NCBI RefSeq assembly: GCF_000971965.1
Contig: NZ_LAQP01000001.1
Location: forward strand, 620,001-684,000
Direction of reading: 5' to 3'
Source: Paenibacillus wulumuqiensis
GTDB lineage: Bacteria; Bacillota; Bacilli; Paenibacillales; Paenibacillaceae
Length of the DNA stretch: 64,000 nt
Positions 16,673 through 25,097 of the stretch are shown in pieces; within the stretch, counting starts at the first letter, position 1, and every line of letters begins with the position of its first letter. Under the pieces are notes generated by a model. The model was not told the origin of the DNA, did no database searches, and worked only from the letters and a program-made list of their open reading frames with translations. The position numbers were made by a program, and so were the translations under genes.

Positions 16673-17515
16673 TTACCCCTTCGTTGCACCGGCTGTCAAT
16701 CCATGCACCAGGAAGCGTTGCAGGAACATGTACAGCAGTGTAATCGGCAGGGCCACCAGTACCGAGCCAGCTGCAAACAGCGTAAACTCCGTACTGGAAT
16801 AACTGCTTACCAGCTCATACAGTCCTACCGCCAGCGTCCAGTTCTCACGGGAGCGCAGGATCAACCGGGCGAAAATAAAGTCTACCCAGGCTGCGGTAAA
16901 GGTTGTAATCGCAATATACGTCATAATCGGTGTCGACAGCGGCAAAATAATCAGCCGGAAAATCTGGGAATGACTCGCTCCATCCAGCAGCGCCGATTCT
17001 TCCAGCGCACGCGGAATCGTATCAAAGAACCCTTTGGCAACAAACATGCCGAGTGCCGCCCCGGACGTGTATACAAGTACAAGCGCCCATGGTGAATTCA
17101 GCAGATTCATCTGCAGCAAAATAATATAGACTGCGATCATGCTCATAAAGCCCGGGAACATACCCAGAATGAGGATCACCGACATCATCGTCTGTCTGCC
17201 TTTGAACCGGAAGCGGGACATCGCATACGCGGTCAGTACCTGCAGCAGTGTACCAAGCACCATGCTGGTGACCGCTATTTTAAGCGTATTCCAGTACCAT
17301 TTCAGATAAGGCAGATCCTTGTCCGACTGGGAACGGAACAGATCCATATAATGCTCCAGTGTCAGCTGGCGCGGGATCAACGTCTCACTGTACAGCGAGT
17401 CACCGACTTTGAAAGAGGACAGGATAATCCATAGGGCCGGGTAAATACAGACCAGCGCAATCAGCACGAGCAGTACATAGCTGAGCGCCAGCTTAAAGCG
17501 TCTTTTTTGCTTCAT
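16673..17515 (-). CDS. sugar ABC transporter permease, MalG type
   Basis: This 280-residue inner-membrane protein has six hydrophobic segments and the EAA loop EESALLDGASHSQIFRLIILPLSTP that docks the ATPase. The family imports maltose, maltodextrin or related oligosaccharides together with a MalF partner and a binding protein. The ending HGLTAGATKG is typical of MalG-type permeases. It overlaps the upstream permease by 4 bases (ATGA), so translation is coupled. No ATPase gene is in the operon; a shared MsmX-type ATPase elsewhere probably energises it. Confidence 0.92.
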   Translation of the reverse strand: MKQKRRFKLALSYVLLVLIALVCIYPALWIILSSFKVGDSLYSETLIPRQLTLEHYMDLFRSQSDKDLPYLKWYWNTLKIAVTSMVLGTLLQVLTAYAMSRFRFKGRQTMMSVILILGMFPGFMSMIAVYIILLQMNLLNSPWALVLVYTSGAALGMFVAKGFFDTIPRALEESALLDGASHSQIFRLIILPLSTPIMTYIAITTFTAAWVDFIFARLILRSRENWTLAVGLYELVSSYSSTEFTLFAAGSVLVALPITLLYMFLQRFLVHGLTAGATKG

Positions 17516-18861
17516 TGGATCATATCCTCCTCTTTGAAGGAACGGCTTCGTCGATAATTGTACAGCGAGAAGGCTGCAATAATAATGAAAATAATAATGC
17601 CGATCGCCGAGGCAAAGTTATAACGCTGATTATCAAGCGTCAGTTTGTACAGCCAGGTGACGAGCAGATCCGTACTGCCTGCATACGCATAATCCCCATT
17701 GGCCGGAAGACCGTTGGTCAGCAGGAAAATCACGTTAAAGTTATTAATATTGCCGGCAAACTGCATAATCAGAATCGGTGCAGTCTGGAACAATACAAAT
17801 GGCATCGTAATATTCCGGAACTTCTGAAATCCGGTCGCTCCATCCACCTCTGCCGCTTCATACAAATCACGTGGAATGGCGGTCAGTACACCCAGTACGA
17901 GAATCATGGATACCGGAATACCGATCCACATGTTGACCATAATAACAGTTACTTTGGCCCAGAACGGATCGTTCAGCCAAGGCACACCACCCAGTCCCAT
18001 CATGCGTAAATACTGATTGACCGGTCCAAACTGGTAGTTGAGCAGATTACGCATGACCAGCAGGGAAATAAACTGCGGAATCGCATACGGCAGAATAAAC
18101 AGCGTCCGCCAGAATCCTTTGAACTTGATACCCTGCTGTTCAATCAGCAGCGCTACCAGAATACCGCCAAAATAAGTCGTTACCGTAGCGACCACCGCCC
18201 AGATAATCGTCCAGGTGAATACGCCGACAAAGGTATGGCTCCACGCCTCCAGCGTAACCAGATTGGTAAAGGTACGCAGCCCTACCCAATCAACCAGACT
18301 TTTCGGCGGAATATGATCCGGTGCCGAATAGTTGGTAAAAGCCATCAGGATCATGAATATGATCGGCAGAATCGTAAACACAAGCACGCCGATCGCCGGC
18401 AGTGTCAGCAGCACATAAGGGAACCCCTGATTGCCCAGCAGACGCCATGTGGCCCGGAAATTATTGACCTTTTCTCCGCGTTCGCGGCGTTTGCCGATCC
18501 GGTAGGCATCCTTGATATTGGCAATGTAAAAGCAGACCAGCAGACCAATATACAGCAGAGCCACCAGACCATAGATCATCATGAAAATGGAGTGATCACC
18601 GGGCACATTACGGTACAGTCTGCCGATTTTCTCCATGTGAGCAGACTGTTCACCCAGCGTGACCAGACCCCACAGGTTATATGCCAGGCTGGTCACAATC
18701 AGATACAGACTGACCAGCTCGGCAAGCAAAAAGATAATTCCTTTCATCCATTGACGGTTATACATCTGACCCAGACCCATGACCAGTACGGACAGTAGAG
18801 CCGCTATGCCGGCATTCCCCATACCGGCAGCACGATTAGGATTGGTAATAGCTCTATTCAT
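17512..18861 (-). CDS. sugar ABC transporter permease, MalF type
   Basis: The 449-residue protein has about eight to nine membrane segments. The N-terminal region (20-150) holds extra helices and a cytoplasmic linker (RIGKRRERGEKVNNFRATW), and the EAA loop EAAEVDGATGFQKFRNITMPFVLFQ lies near 350. Length and layout resemble MdxF/GanP of Bacillus. It pairs with the MalG-type permease immediately downstream. It starts two bases after the binding protein stop, with only a weak site, implying coupling. Confidence 0.92.
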   Translation of the reverse strand: MNRAITNPNRAAGMGNAGIAALLSVLVMGLGQMYNRQWMKGIIFLLAELVSLYLIVTSLAYNLWGLVTLGEQSAHMEKIGRLYRNVPGDHSIFMMIYGLVALLYIGLLVCFYIANIKDAYRIGKRRERGEKVNNFRATWRLLGNQGFPYVLLTLPAIGVLVFTILPIIFMILMAFTNYSAPDHIPPKSLVDWVGLRTFTNLVTLEAWSHTFVGVFTWTIIWAVVATVTTYFGGILVALLIEQQGIKFKGFWRTLFILPYAIPQFISLLVMRNLLNYQFGPVNQYLRMMGLGGVPWLNDPFWAKVTVIMVNMWIGIPVSMILVLGVLTAIPRDLYEAAEVDGATGFQKFRNITMPFVLFQTAPILIMQFAGNINNFNVIFLLTNGLPANGDYAYAGSTDLLVTWLYKLTLDNQRYNFASAIGIIIFIIIAAFSLYNYRRSRSFKEEDMIQ

Positions 18862-18863
18862 TG

Positions 18864-20153
18864 TTATTGCCCTGTCTGGATATTGCTCTTCATCTGGTTG
18901 ACCATGTTATCCAGCGCCGCTTTCGGATCTTTGCCATCGTTCCAGATCGAGGACATTGCCGCTTCCATCGGTGACCAGAACTGTGCGGTAGCAGGAATGG
19001 ATGGCATCGGTACGGAATTCTCAAACTGCTTTAGGAATACGGATGCAATCGGGTCGCTCTGTACCGTTTCGTTCTCGGCAGCCTTGGTATTGGCCGGAAG
19101 GGCACCATTCATCTCAAAGTTCTTGACCTGCCACTCTTCCGAAGTGATAAAGTCCGCAAACATTTTGGATGCATTCGGATACTTGGTATAAGCATTAACA
19201 AAGTACGCTTTCACACCGGAGAATGGTGTCATCGGCTTGCCGTTAGGCAGATTCGGATACATGCCGACACCAATATTTTTTACGGATTCCTTGAGTGAAC
19301 CGGTATCCCACGGTCCGCTGATATTCATCGCCAGCTTATTGGAAGTGAACAGGGATTTTTTGATGTCCGCATTGATATCGGATGTCTTCAGCGGCAGGAT
19401 TTTGTTCAGACTCTGGATGAACTTGGCACCTTCTACTGCCTGCTCATTATTCATGCCGATATCTGTCGGGTCCGTACCTTCTTTACCAAACAGGTATGCG
19501 CCGTAACCACCAAGGAACGGGAATACATAGTAACCGTTGCCGACTTCCCACATGATCGCAAACTTGTTGGACTTGGTATCGTTGAATGTATTGGCGAAAT
19601 CGACTACACCCTTCCAGTCCTGCGGTACTTCCTTGATCAGATCCTTATTGTAAAAAACAGCTGTCGTCTCTACAGACTTTGGATATCCATACAGAATATT
19701 TTCGTAAGTAAGCGCTTTAACAGCAAGTTCACTGTTACGGCCGCGTGTATCTTCCTCGAACCAGTCATTTGGCATTAGTACACCTGCCGATACGCCCTGG
19801 CCGATCTGGTCATGTACACCAGCGAATACATCGGCACCGACACCTGCCGGGCCGTCGGTTACCATTTGTACCATCGACTTATCCGGTCCCAGCTCGGCAA
19901 ATGTTACATCCACTTTATATTTTTCCTTAAAAGCCTTGGCGGCTTCTTCAATAAATGCTTTTTGGTCTCCACTATCCCATACGGTCAGCTTGGCCCCATC
20001 TTCCGGTGTCATCTCCTGCATTTCTTCTCCGGCACCAGCAGCGGGATCGGCTGTCTGACCTGCTCCTGTACCGCTTGGACCTCCACATGCCGATACCAGC
20101 AACATCATGATCAGGATAGAGCTCAGTATTCCCCAGTTCCGTTTACGTGACAT
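18864..20153 (-). CDS. extracellular sugar-binding lipoprotein, MalE/cyclodextrin-binding type
   Basis: The 429-residue protein has a lipoprotein signal with lipobox LVSACG and a Ser/Gly/Ala linker. Binding-protein family 1 motifs follow: KLTVWDSGDQKAFIEEAAKAFKEKY, DVFAGVHDQIGQ, YGYPKSVETTAVFYNKDLI, and ISGPWDTGSLKE with the ligand tryptophan. It delivers maltodextrin-like or related oligosaccharides to the two permeases downstream. ATG 20153 is preferred over 20228 since it begins the lipoprotein signal and has GGAAGGATGAAG before it. The operon promoter is at 20297-20325. Confidence 0.92.
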   Translation of the reverse strand: MSRKRNWGILSSILIMMLLVSACGGPSGTGAGQTADPAAGAGEEMQEMTPEDGAKLTVWDSGDQKAFIEEAAKAFKEKYKVDVTFAELGPDKSMVQMVTDGPAGVGADVFAGVHDQIGQGVSAGVLMPNDWFEEDTRGRNSELAVKALTYENILYGYPKSVETTAVFYNKDLIKEVPQDWKGVVDFANTFNDTKSNKFAIMWEVGNGYYVFPFLGGYGAYLFGKEGTDPTDIGMNNEQAVEGAKFIQSLNKILPLKTSDINADIKKSLFTSNKLAMNISGPWDTGSLKESVKNIGVGMYPNLPNGKPMTPFSGVKAYFVNAYTKYPNASKMFADFITSEEWQVKNFEMNGALPANTKAAENETVQSDPIASVFLKQFENSVPMPSIPATAQFWSPMEAAMSSIWNDGKDPKAALDNMVNQMKSNIQTGQ

Positions 20154-20296
20154 ATCTTCTTCATCCTTCCGCTCCGTATTAGGCTTGTGAGCGCTTTCCG
20201 ATACACAGTTCATAAGAGGATTATGCAATAATAATACGGTTCCTTCGCTGCCTGTCTGAATATAGCGAAGGGAAATGCCTGCCGGTGTGCATAATA

Positions 20297-20325
20297 ATAC
20301 TATGTATGTGCAAACGTTTGTTCAA
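20297..20325 (-). promoter_or_regulatory. promoter of the maltodextrin-type operon with embedded LacI-type operator
   Basis: On the minus strand TTGAAC (20325-20320) and TAGTAT (20302-20297) are separated by exactly 17 bases. The palindrome CAAACGTTTG (20311-20320) falls against the -35 box and in the spacer. CAAACGTTTG is the core of MalR-type LacI family operators, so the divergent LacI protein probably represses here. Confidence 0.75.
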
Positions 20326-20396
20326 GTTACAGCAATTTTCCTCATACTCAGCTGTATCTATGTACCGCAATCTGTAATCTCCTACATATTGCTTTT

Positions 20397-20410
20397 AGAA
20401 AGCGCTTTAA
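20397..20410. promoter_or_regulatory. candidate cre (CcpA) site
   Basis: AGAAAGCGCTTTAA matches the strong cre form TGAAAGCGCTTTCA at 12 of 14 positions. It lies between the two LacI-type operators upstream of the ABC operon, about 75 bases upstream of its promoter. Confidence 0.5.
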
Positions 20411-20444
20411 TAAGCAAATTCATCATAACTCAAATCTTTTATTA

Positions 20445-20460
20445 GTTAAAACGTTTGCAC
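20445..20460. promoter_or_regulatory. second LacI-type operator
   Basis: GTTAAAACGTTTGCAC contains AAACGTTTGCAC, the inverted copy of the operator in the ABC promoter, about 136 bases away. Two sites at this distance would allow looping or control of the divergent lacI gene, whose start is 330 bases further. The remaining bases 20461-20788 show no supported gene. Confidence 0.5.
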
Positions 20461-20788
20461 AGATGATTTTGGGCTATTTTCAGGCATTTATGTTACATTA
20501 TATAGAGTATACTTAATATCTCTTCTTCTCATGCATTTTATTGAGATTTTACAACTGCTCCCTGATCTGTTAATTTTACAGTTTACATGATGGCGCGGTT
20601 TCGATTACCATAGATACACATCATGTACTTTAGTATGTTAACTCTTGCAATTCCGCCTGGCGGACCCAATACCATGGCTGGCTTGTACAGCTCTGTACCT
20701 GTTTTCAGCTATGTTTTTCGTATTTTTCGTGCATCATTTTGTTGGACAGATTGTCTGTCTGCTCATAAATTTTAATCTGGGGGTACAT

Positions 20789-21826
20789 ATGTCAGTTACG
20801 ATCAAAGATGTCGCCAAAAAGGCGGGCGTATCTCCTTCCACCGTGTCGCGCGTATTATCGAATCATCCGCGAATCAGTCACGCCACTTCCGAAAAGGTCA
20901 AAGCCATCATGCTGGAAATGGGCTACCATCCCAATATTATGGCCAAGAGCCTTGTTTCCAAAACGACTCACAGTCTGGGCGTTATTCTGCCCAAGCCTGC
21001 AGAAGAGCTCTTTCTGAACACCTTTTTCATGGAGCTGATCCGCGGTATCGTCGCTCAGGCGAACCGCAGCGGTTATGACGTGGTTCTCAGCTCCGGCTCC
21101 AGTGAGCAGGAAGAAGTGGATGCGGTATCACGCCTTGTCTACGGTGGACGGATCGATGGAGCGATCCTGCTCTATTCCCGCAAAAACGATCCGGTGGTCG
21201 AGTTTCTGAGCCGGAATCATTTCCCTGCCGTGCTCGTCGGACGCAGTGAACAGCATAAAAATATTATTTCTGTCGATACCGACAATGTGCAGGCTGCTGC
21301 CGATGCAACGCGGCATCTGATCCAGATGGGCCACCAGCGGATCGGATTTGTCAGCGGTCCGCCGGAACTGGTCGTCTCGCTTGACCGGATGGAAGGATTC
21401 AAAATGGCACTGAAAGAAGCCAATCTGGAATTCCACAAAGATTGGATTGTAGAAGGTGAGTTCCTGCAGGAGAGCGGCTACCGGGCCATGTCCTTTTTCA
21501 TGAATCTGCCGGAGCGTCCCACGGCGCTGGTCGTCGTCGACGATATCGTCAGCTTTGGCATTCTGCGCGGATTGCATGAACTCGGTTACAAGGTACCGGA
21601 AGATATTGCCATTGTCAGCTTTAACAATATCGCACTCTCCGAGCTGTCTACGCCGCCGCTCAGCAGTGTGGATATCGGCATCTACCATCTGGGGTACAGC
21701 GCTTCTCAGGCACTCATTCAGGCGATTCAGGAAAAGGACCCCGACAAGCTCGTCTATCAGCGTCATATTGTGCCGCATCGTCTGATTGTGCGTCAATCTT
21801 CCATATTTTCTCCTCCTCGTCATTGA
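20789..21826 (+). CDS. LacI-family transcriptional regulator (MalR-like)
   Basis: The 345-residue protein starts MSVTIKDVAKKAGVSPSTVSR, the LacI helix-turn-helix, and has a periplasmic-binding-like sensor domain with SLGVILPKP, VSVDTDNVQAAADATRHLI and IGFVSGPPELVVSLDRMEGF. It most likely represses the divergent maltodextrin-type ABC operon and is relieved by the transported sugar or a derivative. ATG 20789, preceded by GGGGG, is chosen because the DNA-binding domain begins there; the frame stays open upstream to 20645 without any conserved residue. Confidence 0.9.
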   Translation: MSVTIKDVAKKAGVSPSTVSRVLSNHPRISHATSEKVKAIMLEMGYHPNIMAKSLVSKTTHSLGVILPKPAEELFLNTFFMELIRGIVAQANRSGYDVVLSSGSSEQEEVDAVSRLVYGGRIDGAILLYSRKNDPVVEFLSRNHFPAVLVGRSEQHKNIISVDTDNVQAAADATRHLIQMGHQRIGFVSGPPELVVSLDRMEGFKMALKEANLEFHKDWIVEGEFLQESGYRAMSFFMNLPERPTALVVVDDIVSFGILRGLHELGYKVPEDIAIVSFNNIALSELSTPPLSSVDIGIYHLGYSASQALIQAIQEKDPDKLVYQRHIVPHRLIVRQSSIFSPPRH

Positions 21827-21883
21827 GCGAAAACGATTCATTATGGTATTTATGATAAATACCGGATATCATTTTTACATCAA

Positions 21884-21937
21884 AATAGGCAAACAGCCCT
21901 TTCCATCTGCTGGACAGGGCTGTTTGCCTATTTTTTT
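21884..21937 (+). terminator. intrinsic terminator of the lacI gene
   Basis: Seventeen-base arms AATAGGCAAACAGCCCT and AGGGCTGTTTGCCTATT are perfect and run into seven T. The remaining 240 bases up to the next gene show no further supported element. Confidence 0.9.
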
Positions 21938-22176
21938 ATTATAATCCCCATTTGAATTGAATCTACATACATGCTTTGCGCCATAAGTGTATGTATCATT
22001 TTCTGAATTTAATGTAATTTTAAGGTGATCATCACATTTTATTAAACAAAGGACGATACAATAGGTATACAGATCAGGTTGGCATCTGCAGCCGACTCTG
22101 TAAATTCGTTTCTTTTGTTTACTTTATGAAACAGTCTGGTTAACAGCTTTTACTCTATATTGAGGAGGGTTACATC

Positions 22177-22359
22177 ATGAAAAAGGATACCGATCTATCC
22201 CTGTGGATGACCCAATTTCTATGCAGTCCGGATTCCATCAAAGAAGTACGTATGGAAGAAGCAGAGCAGGATCATAACCCCCTGCTGCTGAAAAGCATCC
22301 GCTTTCACCTGGAACTGCGCAATCGCCATGATCTGCTGGAACATCATTCACTGAAATAA
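22177..22359 (+). CDS. 60-residue hypothetical protein
   Basis: A very good ribosome binding site (GAGGAGGGT, 6-7 bases before ATG) opens a 60-codon frame. The product MKKDTDLSLWMTQFLCSPDS continues with acidic and His-rich segments (MEEAEQDHN, RNRHDLLEHHSLK). It is soluble, without signal or membrane helix, and I do not recognise it. The pattern resembles small Paenibacillus proteins of unknown role. No partner gene is on the same strand. Confidence 0.6.
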   Translation: MKKDTDLSLWMTQFLCSPDSIKEVRMEEAEQDHNPLLLKSIRFHLELRNRHDLLEHHSLK

Positions 22360-22485
22360 TCCGTATAATCTGTATTATTCCCTCATCTGCAGTGCAGATG
22401 GGGGTATTTGCCGTAGTGAGGATATTCTTATTATATTCTCTATGCACAACCTTAGCGAGATTGCTTATCTATCCGAAAAAGTTGA

Positions 22486-23229
22486 CTATTCCCCGTTATC
22501 CGATTTTTTATTTAGTCTTTTGTAAATGGCTTGCAGCTGATCATACTTTTGCTCCATATTGACGGAGTAACCATTGCTTACGATCTCTGCTTCACCCAGA
22601 TGATCAAATATAACCCGCAATGGCGCATGGATTTGGGTGAAAAATACACCTTCCATAAATAGATCATGCAGTTCATGAATATGGAATATTTCCTCAAATT
22701 CTGTACTTTCACATTTAATTTGGCCATCCTGGTATACAGTCAGATACACCAGATAATTCCGCTGTTCCCGGCGCATAAAGATAAAGCTGCCATCTCCCCG
22801 TACTGTTTTATACTCCTGCTCGGAAGGTACATAAAAATCCTGCGGATCTGCGACCGGAATAATCCGCCGCTGCTCCATCTTCATCTTCTCTTCCAGGGTC
22901 ATCTTGTAAATATTTGTCATAGAGGGATTCAGATCATGCAGTATATTGACGATACGCTCATAATAATCATGTTGATCATAATTCCATTTTCCATCCAGCA
23001 CCCGGAAGCTTCCCAGTTCATAAACCAAAATGGATTCCCGCTCCGGAACCGAGGCGGTAAGCCAGCCGAGTTCTATTTTCTGACTCAACCCCTGCATATC
23101 GACCAGCTCCCAGCAGTTGACTATACCATCCTCGAAAATATGCACATTGATATACATGTATTCCCCATTGCTGATAAAACCCGGAATTGTAGTTCCTTCA
23201 ATCGTTTTTTGTCTGCTAATTTTATGCAT
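22486..23229 (-). CDS. hypothetical protein with two similar halves
   Basis: The 247-residue soluble protein seems to contain two related segments. Residues 15-75 (GEYMYINVHIFEDGIVNCWELVDM) and 150-215 (NYLVYLTVYQDGQIKCESTEFEEI) share a strand, (F/Q)-x-DG-I-V/K-x-C, and acid pattern, each followed by a segment ending in a short strand (ESILVYELGSFRV and RVIFDHLGEAEIV). It has no signal peptide and no catalytic motif that I can name. AAAGGAGAGG precedes the ATG. It stands alone between the 60-residue gene and the PepSY genes. Confidence 0.75.
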   Translation of the reverse strand: MHKISRQKTIEGTTIPGFISNGEYMYINVHIFEDGIVNCWELVDMQGLSQKIELGWLTASVPERESILVYELGSFRVLDGKWNYDQHDYYERIVNILHDLNPSMTNIYKMTLEEKMKMEQRRIIPVADPQDFYVPSEQEYKTVRGDGSFIFMRREQRNYLVYLTVYQDGQIKCESTEFEEIFHIHELHDLFMEGVFFTQIHAPLRVIFDHLGEAEIVSNGYSVNMEQKYDQLQAIYKRLNKKSDNGE

Positions 23230-23408
23230 GGTTTTTCCTCTCCTTTTGGTACATGTTGCGATTGCCTTTTCTATATACAGCTTTATCTATACTATTAATT
23301 AATTTCTTACCTTCTTAATCATTTATTTTCACATAATGTGGATGAAGATTCAAATCGTGGAATTGATTATAGCCCGGCAAAGCCTGAACCGATAGAGAAG
23401 AAAGCAGG

Positions 23409-23455
23409 AAAAAGACCGGCTGAAAATGATAGTATTCTACCATTTTTAGCCGGTC
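23409..23455 (-). terminator. intrinsic terminator of the PepSY/two-component operon
   Basis: On the minus strand AGCCGGTC-type arms (23414-23421 with 23448-23455), extended by AAAAT pairs, are followed by TTTTT. It lies about 70 bases after the secreted PepSY gene. Confidence 0.85.
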
Positions 23456-23524
23456 TCTGTGTAATCAGGAGAGCAGGCTTACCACTTGTACAGTAAGCTT
23501 TCCTGTTATATTCAAATTTATATA

Positions 23525-24121
23525 TTAATCGTTGTCGTTCTCATCATCAGAGTCATTGTCATAGTCTTTGTCTACCGTTGTTACCTTACCGGTCGCTGCA
23601 TCGATTTCTACAGTTGCTTCACCGCCGGTAATACGCAGATCGACTTCGTACTGGATACGGCCGTCTTCTTCATCACGTTCAATACCGGTTACGGTTCCAC
23701 TCACCTGTGCTCTGGCAATTTGGGCAGCCTGTTCGTTGGTTTTGACTTTCAGATTGGCTGTGTTCACATTTTGCTGTTCCCGGCTGGTTGCATCGTTATC
23801 GTCATTATCATCAGTAACGGTGCGGATGACCTTGCCATTCAGCGCATTGATGTGCACGTCGACATCTGCTGCCTGCGGGCGGTCTACATCCACTTCATAG
23901 TACAACTGGCCGCGTTCACGATCCAGTTCGATACTTTCCACGATTCCGTCAGGTACTTTTTGCAGAGCGATGGCCTCTGCCTTTTGCGTACCAATCACAT
24001 TGTTCAGATTGTTCTGGGTGTTCGCTGTACTGTTACTGGTGGCAGCCGCAAAAACACTGCCTGCTGTTCCTAGGGTAATCGCTGCGGTCAGTACACCAAT
24101 TCCAACTTTTTTGTTCATCAT
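23525..24121 (-). CDS. secreted protein with two PepSY domains
   Basis: A signal peptide (MMNKKVGIGVLTAAITLGTAGSVFA shape, cleaved near AAA) is followed by two PepSY domains of about 60 residues. Each has the EAxxIALQKVPDGIVESIELDRERG-type and YEVDVxxxxxxVxVxINALNGKV-type halves, with D/E/N-rich tails (DNDDNDAT and the terminal DYDNDSDDENDND). PepSY domains occur as inhibitors or chaperones of secreted peptidases and in wall sensing. The gene closes a run of regulator, kinase and membrane PepSY protein, so it may be their output or their ligand. TGAGGAGG precedes the ATG. Confidence 0.85.
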   Translation of the reverse strand: MMNKKVGIGVLTAAITLGTAGSVFAAATSNSTANTQNNLNNVIGTQKAEAIALQKVPDGIVESIELDRERGQLYYEVDVDRPQAADVDVHINALNGKVIRTVTDDNDDNDATSREQQNVNTANLKVKTNEQAAQIARAQVSGTVTGIERDEEDGRIQYEVDLRITGGEATVEIDAATGKVTTVDKDYDNDSDDENDND

Positions 24122-24260
24122 AAGTAATTCCTCCTCATTCGTTATGTGCTGCTATCGGGTATGCTTATACTATAAAGTCCCCGAATGAGATGGAGATTAC
24201 AGCAAGATTAGAATTTGATGAGAAGCCGTCAGATCCATTTACAATGATCACAAAGCCGGT

Positions 24261-24992
24261 CTATGCCTCTGGCTCATCCGCTTCGTCCCAGGTAACGGAC
24301 ATGACTTCTCCCGAAATGGCATTGATCTGTACTGTCGCCTCCCGGTCGTCGGCCGTATCAATCTCCACCAGATAATAGCTCTGCCCCTGTTTGTCACCAT
24401 GCTCATAGTCGGTATCATCGACTGTACCGCGTACCTGCTGCAGGGCAATCTGCTCTGCCTTTTCGGCGCTGATCACACCGGAAGGCGATACGGCACTGGA
24501 AGAACTTTTGTTATTATTGGACGGTGGGGTCGATGAGGATGAACCCTCGGATGTGGAATCGGCTGCAGCACCAGAGGAGGATGAAGACTGCTGCCCTTTT
24601 GCAGAATTCGCTGCATCCGAAGGTTTCGATGAGGACGCAGGCGGCTTGGTGTCTGTCTGTGCGGTACCGGATGGGGTTACTGCTTCTGCTGTACTGCTCG
24701 CGGATGCATTCGTCCCTCCGATTCGGCTAATCGAACGAATCTCCCCATTTTGCGCTCCAAGCACCAATTGATAGATTCCTCGCTCTGATTGCAGTCGAAC
24801 TTCATATGTGTCTCCCTGCTGGATCAAACGGGTGATTTCTCCCGGATATTCTGCCAGTATACGCTTATTCACTTCTTCCGCTGTCAGTACCGGTGAAGCC
24901 TGAAGCAATGTTCGCCAGACCAGTATCCCGGCACAGAAAATAATGAGCAGTGCGGCTATTCCCCCGGTGAGCCACCAGCGACGCTTGATCAT
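24261..24992 (-). CDS. membrane-anchored PepSY domain protein with Ser-rich linker
   Basis: The 243-residue protein has an N-terminal membrane helix (WWLTGGIAALLIIFCAGILVW) and then a degenerate PepSY-like region (LTAEEVNKRILAEYPGEITRL, YQLVLGAQNGEIRSISRIGG). A low-complexity linker of Ser, Ala and Thr (about 100-170) leads to a canonical PepSY domain (ISAEKAEQIALQQVRGTVDDTDYEHGDKQ, YLVEIDTADDREATVQINAISGEVMSV). Topology suggests an extracytoplasmic domain on a wall-spanning linker. It follows the histidine kinase at about 105 bases and precedes the secreted PepSY gene. Confidence 0.85.
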   Translation of the reverse strand: MIKRRWWLTGGIAALLIIFCAGILVWRTLLQASPVLTAEEVNKRILAEYPGEITRLIQQGDTYEVRLQSERGIYQLVLGAQNGEIRSISRIGGTNASASSTAEAVTPSGTAQTDTKPPASSSKPSDAANSAKGQQSSSSSGAAADSTSEGSSSSTPPSNNNKSSSSAVSPSGVISAEKAEQIALQQVRGTVDDTDYEHGDKQGQSYYLVEIDTADDREATVQINAISGEVMSVTWDEADEPEA

Positions 24993-25097
24993 GTTTGCCC
25001 CTCCCTGTGATTCGTGCTGTATTGTTCATGCTGTTCCAATTCATTCAGAATTGCTGTTGTTTAGCCGTGTATATGCTGTCTATCAGTATACAGGCAT

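Noticed and set aside
20645-20788. 48-codon N-terminal extension of the LacI gene
   Set aside because: The helix-turn-helix starts at the ATG at 20789; upstream residues are hydrophobic with no family match.
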